Origin: Dyella sp. S184
Lineage (GTDB): Bacteria > Pseudomonadota > Gammaproteobacteria > Xanthomonadales > Rhodanobacteraceae
DNA length: 64,000 nucleotides
Direction of reading: 5' to 3'
NCBI RefSeq assembly: GCF_009766065.1
Contig: NZ_LMUE01000003.1
Coordinates: 168,809-232,808 of the forward strand
In this document: piece after piece, positions 33,098 through 41,779 of the stretch
Numbering within the stretch: the stretch's first letter is position 1
Layout of the letters: every line of letters begins with the position of its first letter
The notes under the pieces: model-generated
Database searches by the model: none
What the model was told of the DNA's origin: nothing
What the model saw: the letters and a program-made list of their open reading frames with translations, nothing else
Made by a program: the position numbers and the translations under genes

Positions 33098-34486
33098 ATG
33101 TCGAAGCGACTGAAAGCCATCGCCCGGATCGTAGCCGCCTTCGTGTGCGCAATTGTGATTGTCGTTGCAGGACTCATCCTGTGGAAACGGCCGGATCGCG
33201 CGCTGCGTGTCGCTACAGCCAATGTCGCGCAGACGCTGTGTGCGGACGTGTTTGTTTCCGGCCTCGTACCGGATCGGGTGTTTGCCGAAAACATCGAACC
33301 CCTGCACGGCATGCGCATCTTGCTGCCGCGCTTGCGCTACACCGTCGATGCCACACGGCGCACGGTGACCGCGCAATGGCATGGGCGCTTCACCAGCGAA
33401 GCCACCTACTACCCGGGCTACGGTTGCGCACTGCCCACCATGACACCGGATGCCGCCACGCTGCAGGCAGCGCGCGAGGCAGCATCCCCCACGACGGCAC
33501 CCGCTGCGCCAGTCATCAATAACGACCCGGCCATCGTCGCCGCGCTGGCGCGTGCCTTTGCGGAACCGGCCAGCGGCCCACGCCGCAACGTGCACGCGAT
33601 CGTGTTGATGTATGACGGCAAGATCATCGCCGAGCGCTATGCTGCCGGCTTCGATCCAAATACACCGCAACTCGGTTACTCGATGAGCAAGTCGGTGGTG
33701 AATGCCCTGCTCGGCATCCTGGTCCGACAGGGCAAACTGGACATGCTCGCGCCGGCACCCGTGCCGGCCTGGAAAGCGCCCGACGACCCACGCCACTCCA
33801 TCACGCTGGACCAGCTGTCGCGGATGACCTCGGGTCTCGACCTCACCGAGGACGACAGCGGCTTCGATCCGGTCTCCACCATGTTGTTCCTGCGGAAGGA
33901 CATGGCTGCGTACGCCGCCCATGCCGCGCTGCGCATCCCGCCAGGAACACAGTGGAAATACACCAGCGGCAATACCCTGATCCTGGGCGGCATCCTGCGC
34001 GATACCGTTGGGGGTGGCGCACCCGGCCTGATCCGTTTCGCGCATCGCGAGCTGTTCGACCCGCTCGGCATGCACCACGTGCTGATGGAATTCGATGGCG
34101 CGCAGACCCTGGTCGGTTCCACCCGCATCTACGCCTCTGCGCGCGACTGGGCGCGCTTCGGCCAGCTCTATCTCGATGACGGCGTGCTCGATGGGCATCG
34201 CATCCTGCCTGAAGGATGGAGTGCGTATGTCAGCAAGCAGACGCTCGACAGCATCTACGGCTCCGGCTTCTGGACCAATACCGGCACCGAAGCGGACGGC
34301 AGCCACATCATCGACGGCATGCCCGGCGACGCCTACTTCGCCTCGGGCATGAATGGGCAGCGGATCGCCATCGTGCCCTCCCGACGTTTGGTCATAGTGA
34401 GGTTAGGCTCGACTCTTGACCCTCCGAATTTTGACATGCACGGCCTGGTGCGTCTGATCAATGACATGACGGCTACCGTGCGCTAA
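33098..34486 (+). CDS. Serine hydrolase, class C beta-lactamase-like, membrane-anchored (copy 1)
   Basis: A 462-residue protein of the class C beta-lactamase/esterase fold. An N-terminal membrane helix (IVAAFVCAIVIVVAGLIL) anchors it facing the periplasm. The catalytic SxxK is GYSMSKSVVNALLGI (Ser195), the second motif is YTSGN, and the region QLYLDDGVLDGHRILPEGW is usual for these esterases. It is a clear paralogue of the gene at 44175-45569 (shared TLC/SLCDA near the N-terminus, R-HAIVLMYDGKIIAERYA, and the catalytic regions). The ATG at 33098 has AAGGA upstream. The substrate is unknown; an acyl ester or peptide is more likely than a beta-lactam drug. Confidence 0.88.
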   Translation: MSKRLKAIARIVAAFVCAIVIVVAGLILWKRPDRALRVATANVAQTLCADVFVSGLVPDRVFAENIEPLHGMRILLPRLRYTVDATRRTVTAQWHGRFTSEATYYPGYGCALPTMTPDAATLQAAREAASPTTAPAAPVINNDPAIVAALARAFAEPASGPRRNVHAIVLMYDGKIIAERYAAGFDPNTPQLGYSMSKSVVNALLGILVRQGKLDMLAPAPVPAWKAPDDPRHSITLDQLSRMTSGLDLTEDDSGFDPVSTMLFLRKDMAAYAAHAALRIPPGTQWKYTSGNTLILGGILRDTVGGGAPGLIRFAHRELFDPLGMHHVLMEFDGAQTLVGSTRIYASARDWARFGQLYLDDGVLDGHRILPEGWSAYVSKQTLDSIYGSGFWTNTGTEADGSHIIDGMPGDAYFASGMNGQRIAIVPSRRLVIVRLGSTLDPPNFDMHGLVRLINDMTATVR

Positions 34487-35099
34487 GTGTGCGTGCCCAA
34501 CTCGACCGGACAACCTGTGTCATCCAGCAAGACTCGACAGCCGCCGTAATTCGACCATGCGGCGTTGAACGACGCGGTCTTCCATACCCTAAAGCGCGAT
34601 GCTTGTAACCGCGCGTCGTTCCCTCCCATTCGGAAAGGGACATGACCATCAATGCGCGGCTCTTCCGTTTTGACACGCCCCATACAGGCAGCTCGGTACT
34701 CCGGGCCAGGCCTCGGCAAGTCCCACACATGCTTGGGTAATAGCAACACATCATACGGACAACGCAGGCGGTCAGGTCTAGGTACGCCTCAGCTGCATGA
34801 CACAACGGCATATCGAAGAATGGTGTGAGCACGGAGGCGAGTGCGCCAATAGCCGTGGCATCCACTTCGAATGAATACGTATGCATACGCTGGTTGCTGC
34901 ATTGCGATGCTACCTACCATGCAATGCACTGGCTGCTGCATCAGCCATGTCGCTTAAAGACCTTCCCTGCGCGTTGGCTTCCGAGATCACTGCGGCAACC
35001 GAAGATCGTTGCACCAAGCCATACCGCTCCAAGGATTGCACTCAATCACGTCGCTCTTTGCACCTGATCGTCAACGAAACAGGATGGAGACAGACCCGA
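34487..35099. other. Gap with GST remnant and an unrecognised short frame
   Basis: A 613-base region without an intact gene. At 34724-34886 (minus) lies a decayed copy of the GST C-terminus found at 43320. Minus-strand frame 34483-34749 could give 88 residues (with EEPRIDGHVPFRMGGN), but it begins inside the remnant and matches no family I know. The rest before the isoamylase signal peptide shows nothing clear. It looks like a rearrangement scar. Confidence 0.5.
34724..34886 (-). pseudogene. Decayed 3' fragment of a GST gene
   Basis: The minus-strand translation VDATAIGALASVLTPFFDMPLCHAAEA and on to MMCCYYPS closely matches the C-terminal end of the intact GST at 43320 (VDATAFGVLAGVLTPFFDTP ... 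MMQRYYPEHAW). DNA identity is obvious over about 146 bases (34724-34869 against the first ~150 bases of that gene's plus strand), with one single-base deletion near the 3' end that shifts the frame. No upstream GST sequence remains. It is a leftover from duplication or recombination, not a working gene. Confidence 0.8.
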
Positions 35100-37430
35100 A
35101 TGAAATGTCCGAAGATCTTCGCCGTGTTGCTGGCAATCGCCAGCCTCACCGCCGCTCCTATGATGCCAGCCCATGCAGCGATCAACAGCATGAGCCTCGG
35201 CGCCAGCTACAACGCCCAGAAAACCAGCATCACCTTCCGGGTTTATTCCTCTCAAGCCACCCGCATGGTGCTCTATCTGTATGCGAGCGGTTACGGCGTG
35301 CAGGATTCGGCGACCTATGTGCTCAGCCCGGCGGGCAATGGCGTCTGGGCAGTGACGGTGCCGGTGTCCTCCCTCCAGGCCGCAGGTATTACCGGGGCGG
35401 TTTATTATGGCTATCGCGCCTGGGGTCCGAACTGGCCATATAACGCTAGCTGGGGGAAAGGCTCTGCGGCTGGATTCGTTTCGGATGTCGACGCCAATGG
35501 CAACCGTTTCAATCCGAACAAGCTGTTGCTGGATCCCTACGCACAGGAAATGAGCCAGGATCCGCTCAATGCATCGAACCAGAATGCCGACGTTTTCGCG
35601 TCAGGCGCCAGTTACCGGACCATAGACAGCGGCACCTATGCACCGAAAGGCATCGTGCTGTCGGCCAGCGGGCAAAGCACCGGCACCAAGCCGACGCGCG
35701 CGCAGAAAGACGATGTGATCTATGAGGTGAATGTGCGTGGCCTGACCAAGCAGGATCCGAGCATTCCCACGCAATATCAGGGCACCTATTACGGTGCCGG
35801 ACTCAAGGCGAGCTATCTGGCCAGCCTCGGCGTCACTGCCGTCGAGTTCCTGCCCGTGCAGGAAACCCAGAACGATGCGAACGATGTCGTTCCGAATTCG
35901 GATGCGAACCAGAACTACTGGGGCTACATGACCGAAGACTATTTCGCGCCGGATCGCCACTATGCCTACAACAAGGCAGCGGGCGGTCCGACCGCCGAGT
36001 TCCAGGCGATGGTGCAGGCGTTCCACAACGCCGGCATCAAGGTCTACATGGATGTGGTCTACAACCACACCGGCGAAGGCGGCACGTGGACCAGCTCCGA
36101 CCCCACCACCGCGACCATCTATTCCTGGCGTGGTCTGGACAATACGACTTACTACGAACTCACCTCGGGCAACCAGTACTACTACGACAACACCGGCGTC
36201 GGTGGCAACTACAACACCTACAACACCGTCGCGCAGAACCTGATCGTCGATTCGCTCGCTTATTGGACCAACACCATGGGCGTCGACGGCTTCCGCTTCG
36301 ACCTTGCCTCGGTACTGGGCAACAGCTGCCTGAATGGCAGCTACGAATCCGCCGCGCCGAACTGCCCGAACGGTGGATACAACTTCGACGCCGCGGATTC
36401 GAACGTGGCGATCAACCGCATCCTGAAGGAGTTCACGGTGCGCCCGGCGGCCGGTGGCAGCGGGCTCGATCTGTATGCCGAACCTTGGGCGATCGGCGGC
36501 AATTCGTATCAGCTGGGCGGATTCCCGAACGGCTGGTCGGAATGGAACGGCGTCTTTCGCGACAGCATGCGTCAGGCGCAGAACGAGCTTGGCAACATGA
36601 CGATCTATATCACCCAGGATGCCAATGATTTCTCTGGCTCTTCCAACCTGTTCCAGGCCAGCGGCCGCTCACCCTGGAATTCCACCAACTTCATCGATAT
36701 CCACGATGGTATGACGCTCAACGACGTGTATTCCTGCAATGGCTCGAACAACAGCCAGGCGTGGCCCTACGGCCCCTCCGACGGTGGCACTACAACCAAC
36801 TACAGCTGGGATCAGGGCATGTCGGCCGGCACTGGAACGGCAGTCGATCAGCGTCGCGCCGCACGCACCGGCATGGCCTTCGAAATGCTGTCGGCAGGAA
36901 CACCGCTGATGCAGGGCGGTGACGAATACCTGCGCACGCTTCAATGCAACAACAACGCCTACAACCTCGACTCGACCGCCAACTGGTTGAACTACAGCTG
37001 GAGCACCAACCAGTCGAACTTCTACAATTTCGCCCAGCGGATCATCGCCTTCCGCAAGGCGCACCCGGCGCTTCGCCCGGTGACCTGGTACACCTCGAGT
37101 CAGCTTGTCTGGTATCAACCGAATGGCGCGGTCGCCACCAGCAGTTACTGGAGCAACACCAGCAACTACGCGCTCGCCTATACCGTCAATGGATCTTCCT
37201 TCGGCGACGCCAATTCGATGTACATCGCCTATAACGGCTGGTCAGGCAGCGTCACATTCACGCTGCCCGCGCCGCCCACCGGCACGAACTGGTACCGCGT
37301 GACAGACACCTGCGACTGGAATGATGGTGCCAATACCTTCGTCACTCCAGGTAACGAAACCCTGATCGGTGGGAGCGGTACCAATTACAGCCAGTGCGGC
37401 CAGTCCCTGCTGCTTCTGATCTCGAAGTAA
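35100..37430 (+). CDS. iam: Secreted isoamylase (glycogen/starch debranching, GH13)
   Basis: A 776-residue secreted isoamylase that cuts alpha-1,6 branch points in glycogen and amylopectin. The signal peptide is MKCPKIFAVLLAIASLTAAP with cut near AHA; the mature start AINSMSLGASYNAQ is that of Pseudomonas amyloderamosa isoamylase, whose precursor has the same length as I recall it, and the whole chain looks highly similar. Domains: N-terminal beta-sandwich, then the GH13 barrel with MDVVYNHT, GFRFDLASV (nucleophile Asp), LYAEPWAIGG (acid/base Glu) and NFIDIHDGMT, then a C-terminal beta domain. The ATG at 35100 has GGAGAC upstream; earlier in-frame starts lack a signal peptide. It is probably monocistronic. 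Confidence 0.96.
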   Translation: MKCPKIFAVLLAIASLTAAPMMPAHAAINSMSLGASYNAQKTSITFRVYSSQATRMVLYLYASGYGVQDSATYVLSPAGNGVWAVTVPVSSLQAAGITGAVYYGYRAWGPNWPYNASWGKGSAAGFVSDVDANGNRFNPNKLLLDPYAQEMSQDPLNASNQNADVFASGASYRTIDSGTYAPKGIVLSASGQSTGTKPTRAQKDDVIYEVNVRGLTKQDPSIPTQYQGTYYGAGLKASYLASLGVTAVEFLPVQETQNDANDVVPNSDANQNYWGYMTEDYFAPDRHYAYNKAAGGPTAEFQAMVQAFHNAGIKVYMDVVYNHTGEGGTWTSSDPTTATIYSWRGLDNTTYYELTSGNQYYYDNTGVGGNYNTYNTVAQNLIVDSLAYWTNTMGVDGFRFDLASVLGNSCLNGSYESAAPNCPNGGYNFDAADSNVAINRILKEFTVRPAAGGSGLDLYAEPWAIGGNSYQLGGFPNGWSEWNGVFRDSMRQAQNELGNMTIYITQDANDFSGSSNLFQASGRSPWNSTNFIDIHDGMTLNDVYSCNGSNNSQAWPYGPSDGGTTTNYSWDQGMSAGTGTAVDQRRAARTGMAFEMLSAGTPLMQGGDEYLRTLQCNNNAYNLDSTANWLNYSWSTNQSNFYNFAQRIIAFRKAHPALRPVTWYTSSQLVWYQPNGAVATSSYWSNTSNYALAYTVNGSSFGDANSMYIAYNGWSGSVTFTLPAPPTGTNWYRVTDTCDWNDGANTFVTPGNETLIGGSGTNYSQCGQSLLLLISK

Positions 37431-37451
37431 TCAGCTTGGAGAAAGGAGACA

Positions 37452-37489
37452 CGGACATTTATGGGACAAATGCTCCTGGTAAATATCCG
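37452..37489 (+). terminator. Possible terminator after the isoamylase
   Basis: CGGA-C-ATTTA (from 37452) can pair with TAAAT-A-TCCG (to 37489) with one mismatch, around a large loop; the sequence after is TGGTCTTTCTC. A weak candidate, 22 bases after the stop. Confidence 0.4.
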
Positions 37490-37660
37490 TGGTCTTTCTC
37501 GCTCACTAAGCTAGTCGCCTCTGGTAAACGCGATACCTGTCTTGACTGAAAATGATCGTGGCCAAAGAATCGGGGCCCGGAGTAAGCTGACGGTGTCGGG
37601 GGCTCTCCTCGCCTCGGCATCACAGCTGCTCACATCGTCGCTCGTCCAGGAGAAAGAATC

Positions 37661-38062
37661 ATGACCTTCTCTGCACGCGTTGAAAATTTTGCAATCACGC
37701 AGATCAACGTTACGCCGCTGGTGGATGTACTGCTGGTGCTGTTGATCATTTTCATGCTGACGGCACCAGTGATAACGCACAAGGCGAGGGTCGACCTCCC
37801 GCAGATAGGCATCGATCACCAGACCTCGATGGCCGAGCCAGTCCGGCTGGCGATTCACGCGGATGGTTCGCTGTACTGGAATGACACGCCGCTCACGGAG
37901 GCACAACTCGATACGCAGCTGTTCATCGCATCGCAGGCGGCAAAGCAGCCGTCACTGCATATCGAGGCAGCCGATGGCGCAGCGTACGAGTCGGTGGCGC
38001 GCGTACTGACCGAAGCCAAGGCCAATGGTTTGAGTCGGATTGATTTTGTAGACAATCACTGA
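37661..38062 (+). CDS. exbD: ExbD/TolR biopolymer transport protein, orphan
   Basis: A 133-residue ExbD/TolR protein: a short cytoplasmic tail, a single membrane helix with the essential Asp (INVTPLVDVLLVLLIIFMLTAP), and a periplasmic domain (VDLPQIGID, LHIEAADGAAYESVARVLTEAKANGLSRIDFV). It should join an ExbB/TolQ channel that uses proton flow to energise TonB. No exbB or tonB is beside it, so its partner must be elsewhere; the TonB-domain protein at 23774 lacks an anchor. GGAG precedes the ATG. Confidence 0.93.
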   Translation: MTFSARVENFAITQINVTPLVDVLLVLLIIFMLTAPVITHKARVDLPQIGIDHQTSMAEPVRLAIHADGSLYWNDTPLTEAQLDTQLFIASQAAKQPSLHIEAADGAAYESVARVLTEAKANGLSRIDFVDNH

Positions 38063-38083
38063 CATCAGCTCATCTTGAAGAAG

Positions 38084-38114
38084 CGGAGGCAATTGCAGGC
38101 ATTCATTGCCTCCG
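38084..38114 (+). terminator. Rho-independent-like terminator after exbD
   Basis: CGGAGGCAAT (38084-38093) pairs with ATTGCCTCCG (38105-38114) around an 11-base loop, followed by TCACCTTTTCCC. It lies 22 bases after the exbD stop. Confidence 0.7.
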
Positions 38115-38293
38115 TCACCTTTTCCCGCAGCCTGTACTAACTCACACCTTCAGAACCTGCTGTTCCACATTGCAATTATGCAAGAGCACTTGCCCCTGCA
38201 GCCTGTCACCATTCTTCAAACTGCCCGACCTGTCGGCAACCCTGTCGAGCATGAGAAAGTGAAGGTCCATTTCTTCGCTGATCTTTTTGTCGC

Positions 38294-39739
38294 ATGAATG
38301 ATCTCTATGGTTACGACAAGGCGACCACGGTGACGACTACGAGTGTTGCCACGCCTCTCCGCAGACTGCAGGAAGCGATCGTGACCATGCTCGCTGCCAT
38401 CGCCACCCTCTTGTGCGCGCTGGCGATCGCGCCGGGCCCTGGCCCGGCGGTACTGGCGGTGGTGTTATGCCTCTCGCTTTCACGCAGCCAGCTGGATCGC
38501 GATCTGCGTGGGCGCATCGAAGCAGCCGTCGCGCTGCCCATCGTTGGGCTCGTCGCGGTCGGTGTCGGCACCCTGCTGCATCGCGTGCCATGGATCGGCG
38601 CATTCGTCTTCGTCACCGGCATGTTCGTGTCGATCTGGCTGCGCCGGTTCGGTCCCATGGCAGCGCGGGCAGGCTCGCTGATTGCGCTGCCGTTCGTCGT
38701 GCTGCTGACTACACCGCACATCCGGGTGACGCCAGGCGGCGCCATCCCGGCGCTGCTGGTACCGATACTCATCGCCTTGCTGGCCCTGCTATGGGTTGGC
38801 GCACTGCATGCGCTGGCGCGTCGCGCAGGTTTTCTGCCTCCGGCGCGTATCACAGAACGTCCGATACCTGCACCGACACGCGAGAGTTCGATGCGCCCGA
38901 TCGCAAGCACCCGGATGGCCATCCAGATGGCCGTCGCTCTCACGGTATCCTTCGTGGTCGGCTACGTCTTTTTCGCCGAGCGATGGGCATGGGTCGTACT
39001 CACCGCCTTCATCGTCATCAGCGGCAACCGTGGCCGGCTGGATGTCGCATACAAGAGTGTCCTGCGTGTACTGGGTGCCGCGGGCGGTACCTTTCTCGCC
39101 CTGACGCTCGCCTTCCACATCGGATCCCATGACATGACCACCGTCGCGCTGATCCTGGTCGCCATTTTCCTCGGGGTGTGGCTACGCCCGCTGGGCTATG
39201 CCTGGTGGGCACTGTTCGTCACACTCGCGCTAGCCTTGTTGCAGGGCTACTCGGGTTCGTCGGCGCCACTCATCCTGTGGCCCCGACTGGAGGAAATCGT
39301 GATCGGCGCAATCATCGGCGTCGCTTCCGCGTGGTTCGTGTTGCCGGTGCGGTCGACCGCCGTGCTGCGGCGACGGATCGCCGACACCCTGGCGATCCTT
39401 GCCGATGCGCTGGATCCGGTTACGCCCGCGCGCCGATCCGATGATTTCGTGGCAGCCATCTCGTCAGTGGAACAGGTCGCCCCGGCTTTCCGCGCCAGCC
39501 GCCTGGTCACACGGCGCTTTCGCGCCATGCAGCCAGCGGACTGGGTCGATGCGCTGGTGGCATGCCGTGCGCCCGCAGCCGCACTGATCGACCAGGGCGA
39601 AACGCCTGGCTCCGTACGCAGAGCTGTGGGCACCGCGCGCAAATCGATGCGCGACCCCACCGAGTTGCAGCAGGCGTTGTGCGAGTTGCGCCGTTCGCTG
39701 GAAAACCGCCCGAAGAGCACGGTTCAAGCATCCGACTGA
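38294..39739 (+). CDS. FUSC-family membrane protein (aromatic acid exporter-like)
   Basis: A 481-residue protein of the fusaric acid resistance / aromatic acid exporter-like (FUSC) family. There are two blocks of five to six hydrophobic helices (about 25-180 and 205-345), the second with RWAWVVLTAFIVISGNRGRLDVAYKSVLRVLGAAGG typical of the family, and a soluble helical C-terminal part. Partner membrane-fusion and outer-membrane genes are not adjacent. The substrate is unknown. It converges with the methyltransferase-like gene 10 bases away. Confidence 0.85.
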   Translation: MNDLYGYDKATTVTTTSVATPLRRLQEAIVTMLAAIATLLCALAIAPGPGPAVLAVVLCLSLSRSQLDRDLRGRIEAAVALPIVGLVAVGVGTLLHRVPWIGAFVFVTGMFVSIWLRRFGPMAARAGSLIALPFVVLLTTPHIRVTPGGAIPALLVPILIALLALLWVGALHALARRAGFLPPARITERPIPAPTRESSMRPIASTRMAIQMAVALTVSFVVGYVFFAERWAWVVLTAFIVISGNRGRLDVAYKSVLRVLGAAGGTFLALTLAFHIGSHDMTTVALILVAIFLGVWLRPLGYAWWALFVTLALALLQGYSGSSAPLILWPRLEEIVIGAIIGVASAWFVLPVRSTAVLRRRIADTLAILADALDPVTPARRSDDFVAAISSVEQVAPAFRASRLVTRRFRAMQPADWVDALVACRAPAAALIDQGETPGSVRRAVGTARKSMRDPTELQQALCELRRSLENRPKSTVQASD

Positions 39740-39749
39740 AACTCGCCGC

Positions 39750-40517
39750 CTAATGCAACGGTTTGCGAAACTTGTAAATGAATTTGTCGGTCTTGCCTTT
39801 GATCGACTTGTCGAAGATCGCAAGCGAATGATTGTCTCCGGGATTACGCAGCACCTTGCTCTCGCCGACGAACTCGAAGCCGGCAGCGGTGACTTCGGTC
39901 TTCACTGAGGCAGGGTCGATCCGATGCAGATCATTCGTCCTGGAGATGCCGCTGCCAGCAGCGGCGGCGTGGTCGAGCACCAGGAAAATGCCGCCGGGCT
40001 TCAAGGCATCGAAAACGGATTTGTTGAAGTGGGCCATGTCCGGCGACCCCATGAAAGGGTCGTGCAGGTCATGGTAGTTCTGGGACGTCCACACCATGTC
40101 GACGCGTTCGGGAATGCTGATCGCTGCAATGGGCTGGACCATGACAACCACGTTCGGATAAGCCGTTGTGCCTGCAAACGTCATCAGGCTTTGGAGTCTC
40201 TTCGGCGCGACCTTGTTCATTTCAGATGGCTGAAGTGCATAGACCTTGCCTTGAGCACCAACGATCTTGCTGAAGATGCGCGTGTAGTAGCCGGATCCCG
40301 GCATGAGATCCACAACCTTGTCTCCAGGTTTGACGCCAGCGAATGCCAGCACCTCTGCGGGCTTACGATTCGCATCCTGTGCCTTGTCATCGGCTGGCCG
40401 TCCGGCATCGGCAACGGCACTGGCAATGTACGCCGGTACGTCCGGCGCCGATTTCGCCGGCACGCCGGTCCATGCAACGAGAGCAGCAGCGGCAATCAAA
40501 AAGCAGTGGAGCTTCAT
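39750..40517 (-). CDS. Exported class I methyltransferase-like protein
   Basis: A 255-residue protein with a clear signal peptide (MKLHCFLIAAAALVAWTGVPAKSA) followed by a class I SAM methyltransferase fold: KPGDKVVDLMPGSGYYTRIFSKIVG (motif I, with DLMPGSG), VDMVWTSQNYHDL, and LKPGGIFLVLDHAAAAGSG. The pairing is odd because SAM is not thought to be present in the periplasm, so the protein may act on something else or have lost catalysis. Similar exported methyltransferase-like proteins exist in related genera. It follows the outer-membrane protein gene on the same strand by 60 bases and may share its transcript. Confidence 0.85.
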   Translation of the reverse strand: MKLHCFLIAAAALVAWTGVPAKSAPDVPAYIASAVADAGRPADDKAQDANRKPAEVLAFAGVKPGDKVVDLMPGSGYYTRIFSKIVGAQGKVYALQPSEMNKVAPKRLQSLMTFAGTTAYPNVVVMVQPIAAISIPERVDMVWTSQNYHDLHDPFMGSPDMAHFNKSVFDALKPGGIFLVLDHAAAAGSGISRTNDLHRIDPASVKTEVTAAGFEFVGESKVLRNPGDNHSLAIFDKSIKGKTDKFIYKFRKPLH

Positions 40518-40580
40518 AAGATGACCTCCTGAAGTACGACTTGTGATCGAAGTGGTCTTTCCCAGCCGCTACTTTAAACC

Positions 40581-41675
40581 TCAATAGACGTAGTTGAGCG
40601 CCAGCGCCGGCGTGATCGTGGCCGTTGTGTTGCGATTGCCGAGGATCACGCGAGTACCAAGCAGGACGCCGAGATTGGGTGTCCAGTTGTATTCGATGGC
40701 GGGCGCAAGGCCGAACGCCACGCTGGAACCCGAGTCCAACTGGATGCCCAGCAACGGCAGCGTACTGCCTGCATCCACAACGTCATACCCGTTCACGCGT
40801 GTGTTGCTGTTGTGGCTGTACGTGGCGTCGAGCGCCAGCACCCAGCGTTGCGTCAGGCTGTATTCCCAGGCCGCATCGACGAAGACAGCATTGCCTGGCG
40901 CAGCGCTTCCGCTGAAACCATTCCCCGTGCCGTAAACACTTACGCCCTGCACGTCCGCCTTGTTGGAAAACGTCTTCGACACGTTGAAGCGCATGCGCAG
41001 AATGCGACCGTTCGGCAACCAGAAGTATGTCTGCGAATTGATCGCCAACGTCGTCGCGTAGGCTCCGCCGCCGAAGCCATTGCTCGACCGGGCACCCAGC
41101 TGGTCGTATCTACCGGTCGGCAACGTCTCCTGCAGCTGGATCGCGATCGTCGGCATCCAGCTGCCTTCATGGAATTCCGTCAACCGATACTGGGCTTGCA
41201 CCTCGATATCACCCAGCCCGACACCCGAACTGTTCGGGCCGTTGCTTACCCTGTTGTAGCCAACAATGGGGATCAAACCGACGGTCAGATTCTCTGCCAG
41301 CCCGTAAAGCACGTAGGCGCGTGATCCGAAACCATCCGCATGGGTGGAATGCACATCGTAGAGATAGGGCTCGATGAGGAAATGGCCCGGTGGCAATGTT
41401 TCAGCCGAGTTGGCCAGCATGGGGCCGGTCCACCATGCATCGTCCCGACTCTGGCGGGTCGTCTGCGAAACGTCGTCAGCATTCGCCGTGCCGTCGGCTC
41501 CACCCGTGACCCACGAAAGAGGGTTGCTGCCATCGACTGCCACGCCCGTCTGGGCGGCCGATGACACGCCTGCACTTTCCTGTGCCCGCCCGGATAAAGG
41601 CAAGGACAGGGCAATCAGGCCACCAAGCAGAAGGCAGCTCCGCCAAGGATTGAGTGCGTTCATCTGCTCCTTCAT
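40581..41675 (-). CDS. Outer-membrane transporter-like beta-barrel protein
   Basis: A 364-residue exported protein with a signal peptide (hydrophobic LLLGGLIALSLPLSGRA). It is predicted to be a beta-barrel: many short alternating strands rich in Gly, Asn, Thr and Tyr (ENLTVGLIPIVGYNRV, GLGDIEVQAQYRL, TIAIQLQETLPTGRYD) and a C-terminal aromatic residue (LALNYVY), the outer-membrane assembly signal. It resembles the MetA/phenol-degradation-pathway transporter family. It diverges from the MocR regulator, whose likely operators lie between, so it is a candidate target. An ATG at 41663 with AAGGAG is another possible start. Confidence 0.75.
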   Translation of the reverse strand: MKEQMNALNPWRSCLLLGGLIALSLPLSGRAQESAGVSSAAQTGVAVDGSNPLSWVTGGADGTANADDVSQTTRQSRDDAWWTGPMLANSAETLPPGHFLIEPYLYDVHSTHADGFGSRAYVLYGLAENLTVGLIPIVGYNRVSNGPNSSGVGLGDIEVQAQYRLTEFHEGSWMPTIAIQLQETLPTGRYDQLGARSSNGFGGGAYATTLAINSQTYFWLPNGRILRMRFNVSKTFSNKADVQGVSVYGTGNGFSGSAAPGNAVFVDAAWEYSLTQRWVLALDATYSHNSNTRVNGYDVVDAGSTLPLLGIQLDSGSSVAFGLAPAIEYNWTPNLGVLLGTRVILGNRNTTATITPALALNYVY

Positions 41676-41710
41676 TCGTCTGTCTGCAGCACTGTGCGCA
41701 GGGAAAAACT

Positions 41711-41767
41711 AAGCCACGAAGTGGTTTACTGGAATAGCCACTTTGTTAGGATTTGACCTAGCCACTT
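41711..41767. promoter_or_regulatory. Repeated AGCCACTT boxes between omp and mocR genes
   Basis: TAGCCACTT occurs at 41735-41743 and 41759-41767, 24 bases apart. A third, inverted copy (AAACCACTT on the minus strand) lies at 41718-41726, inside the palindrome CCAC-GAA-GTGG. The last box ends 12 bases before the MocR ATG. MocR/GntR-aminotransferase regulators typically bind direct repeats in such divergent promoters. The binding is inferred. Confidence 0.7.
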
Positions 41768-41779
41768 CAGGTCGCCGCA

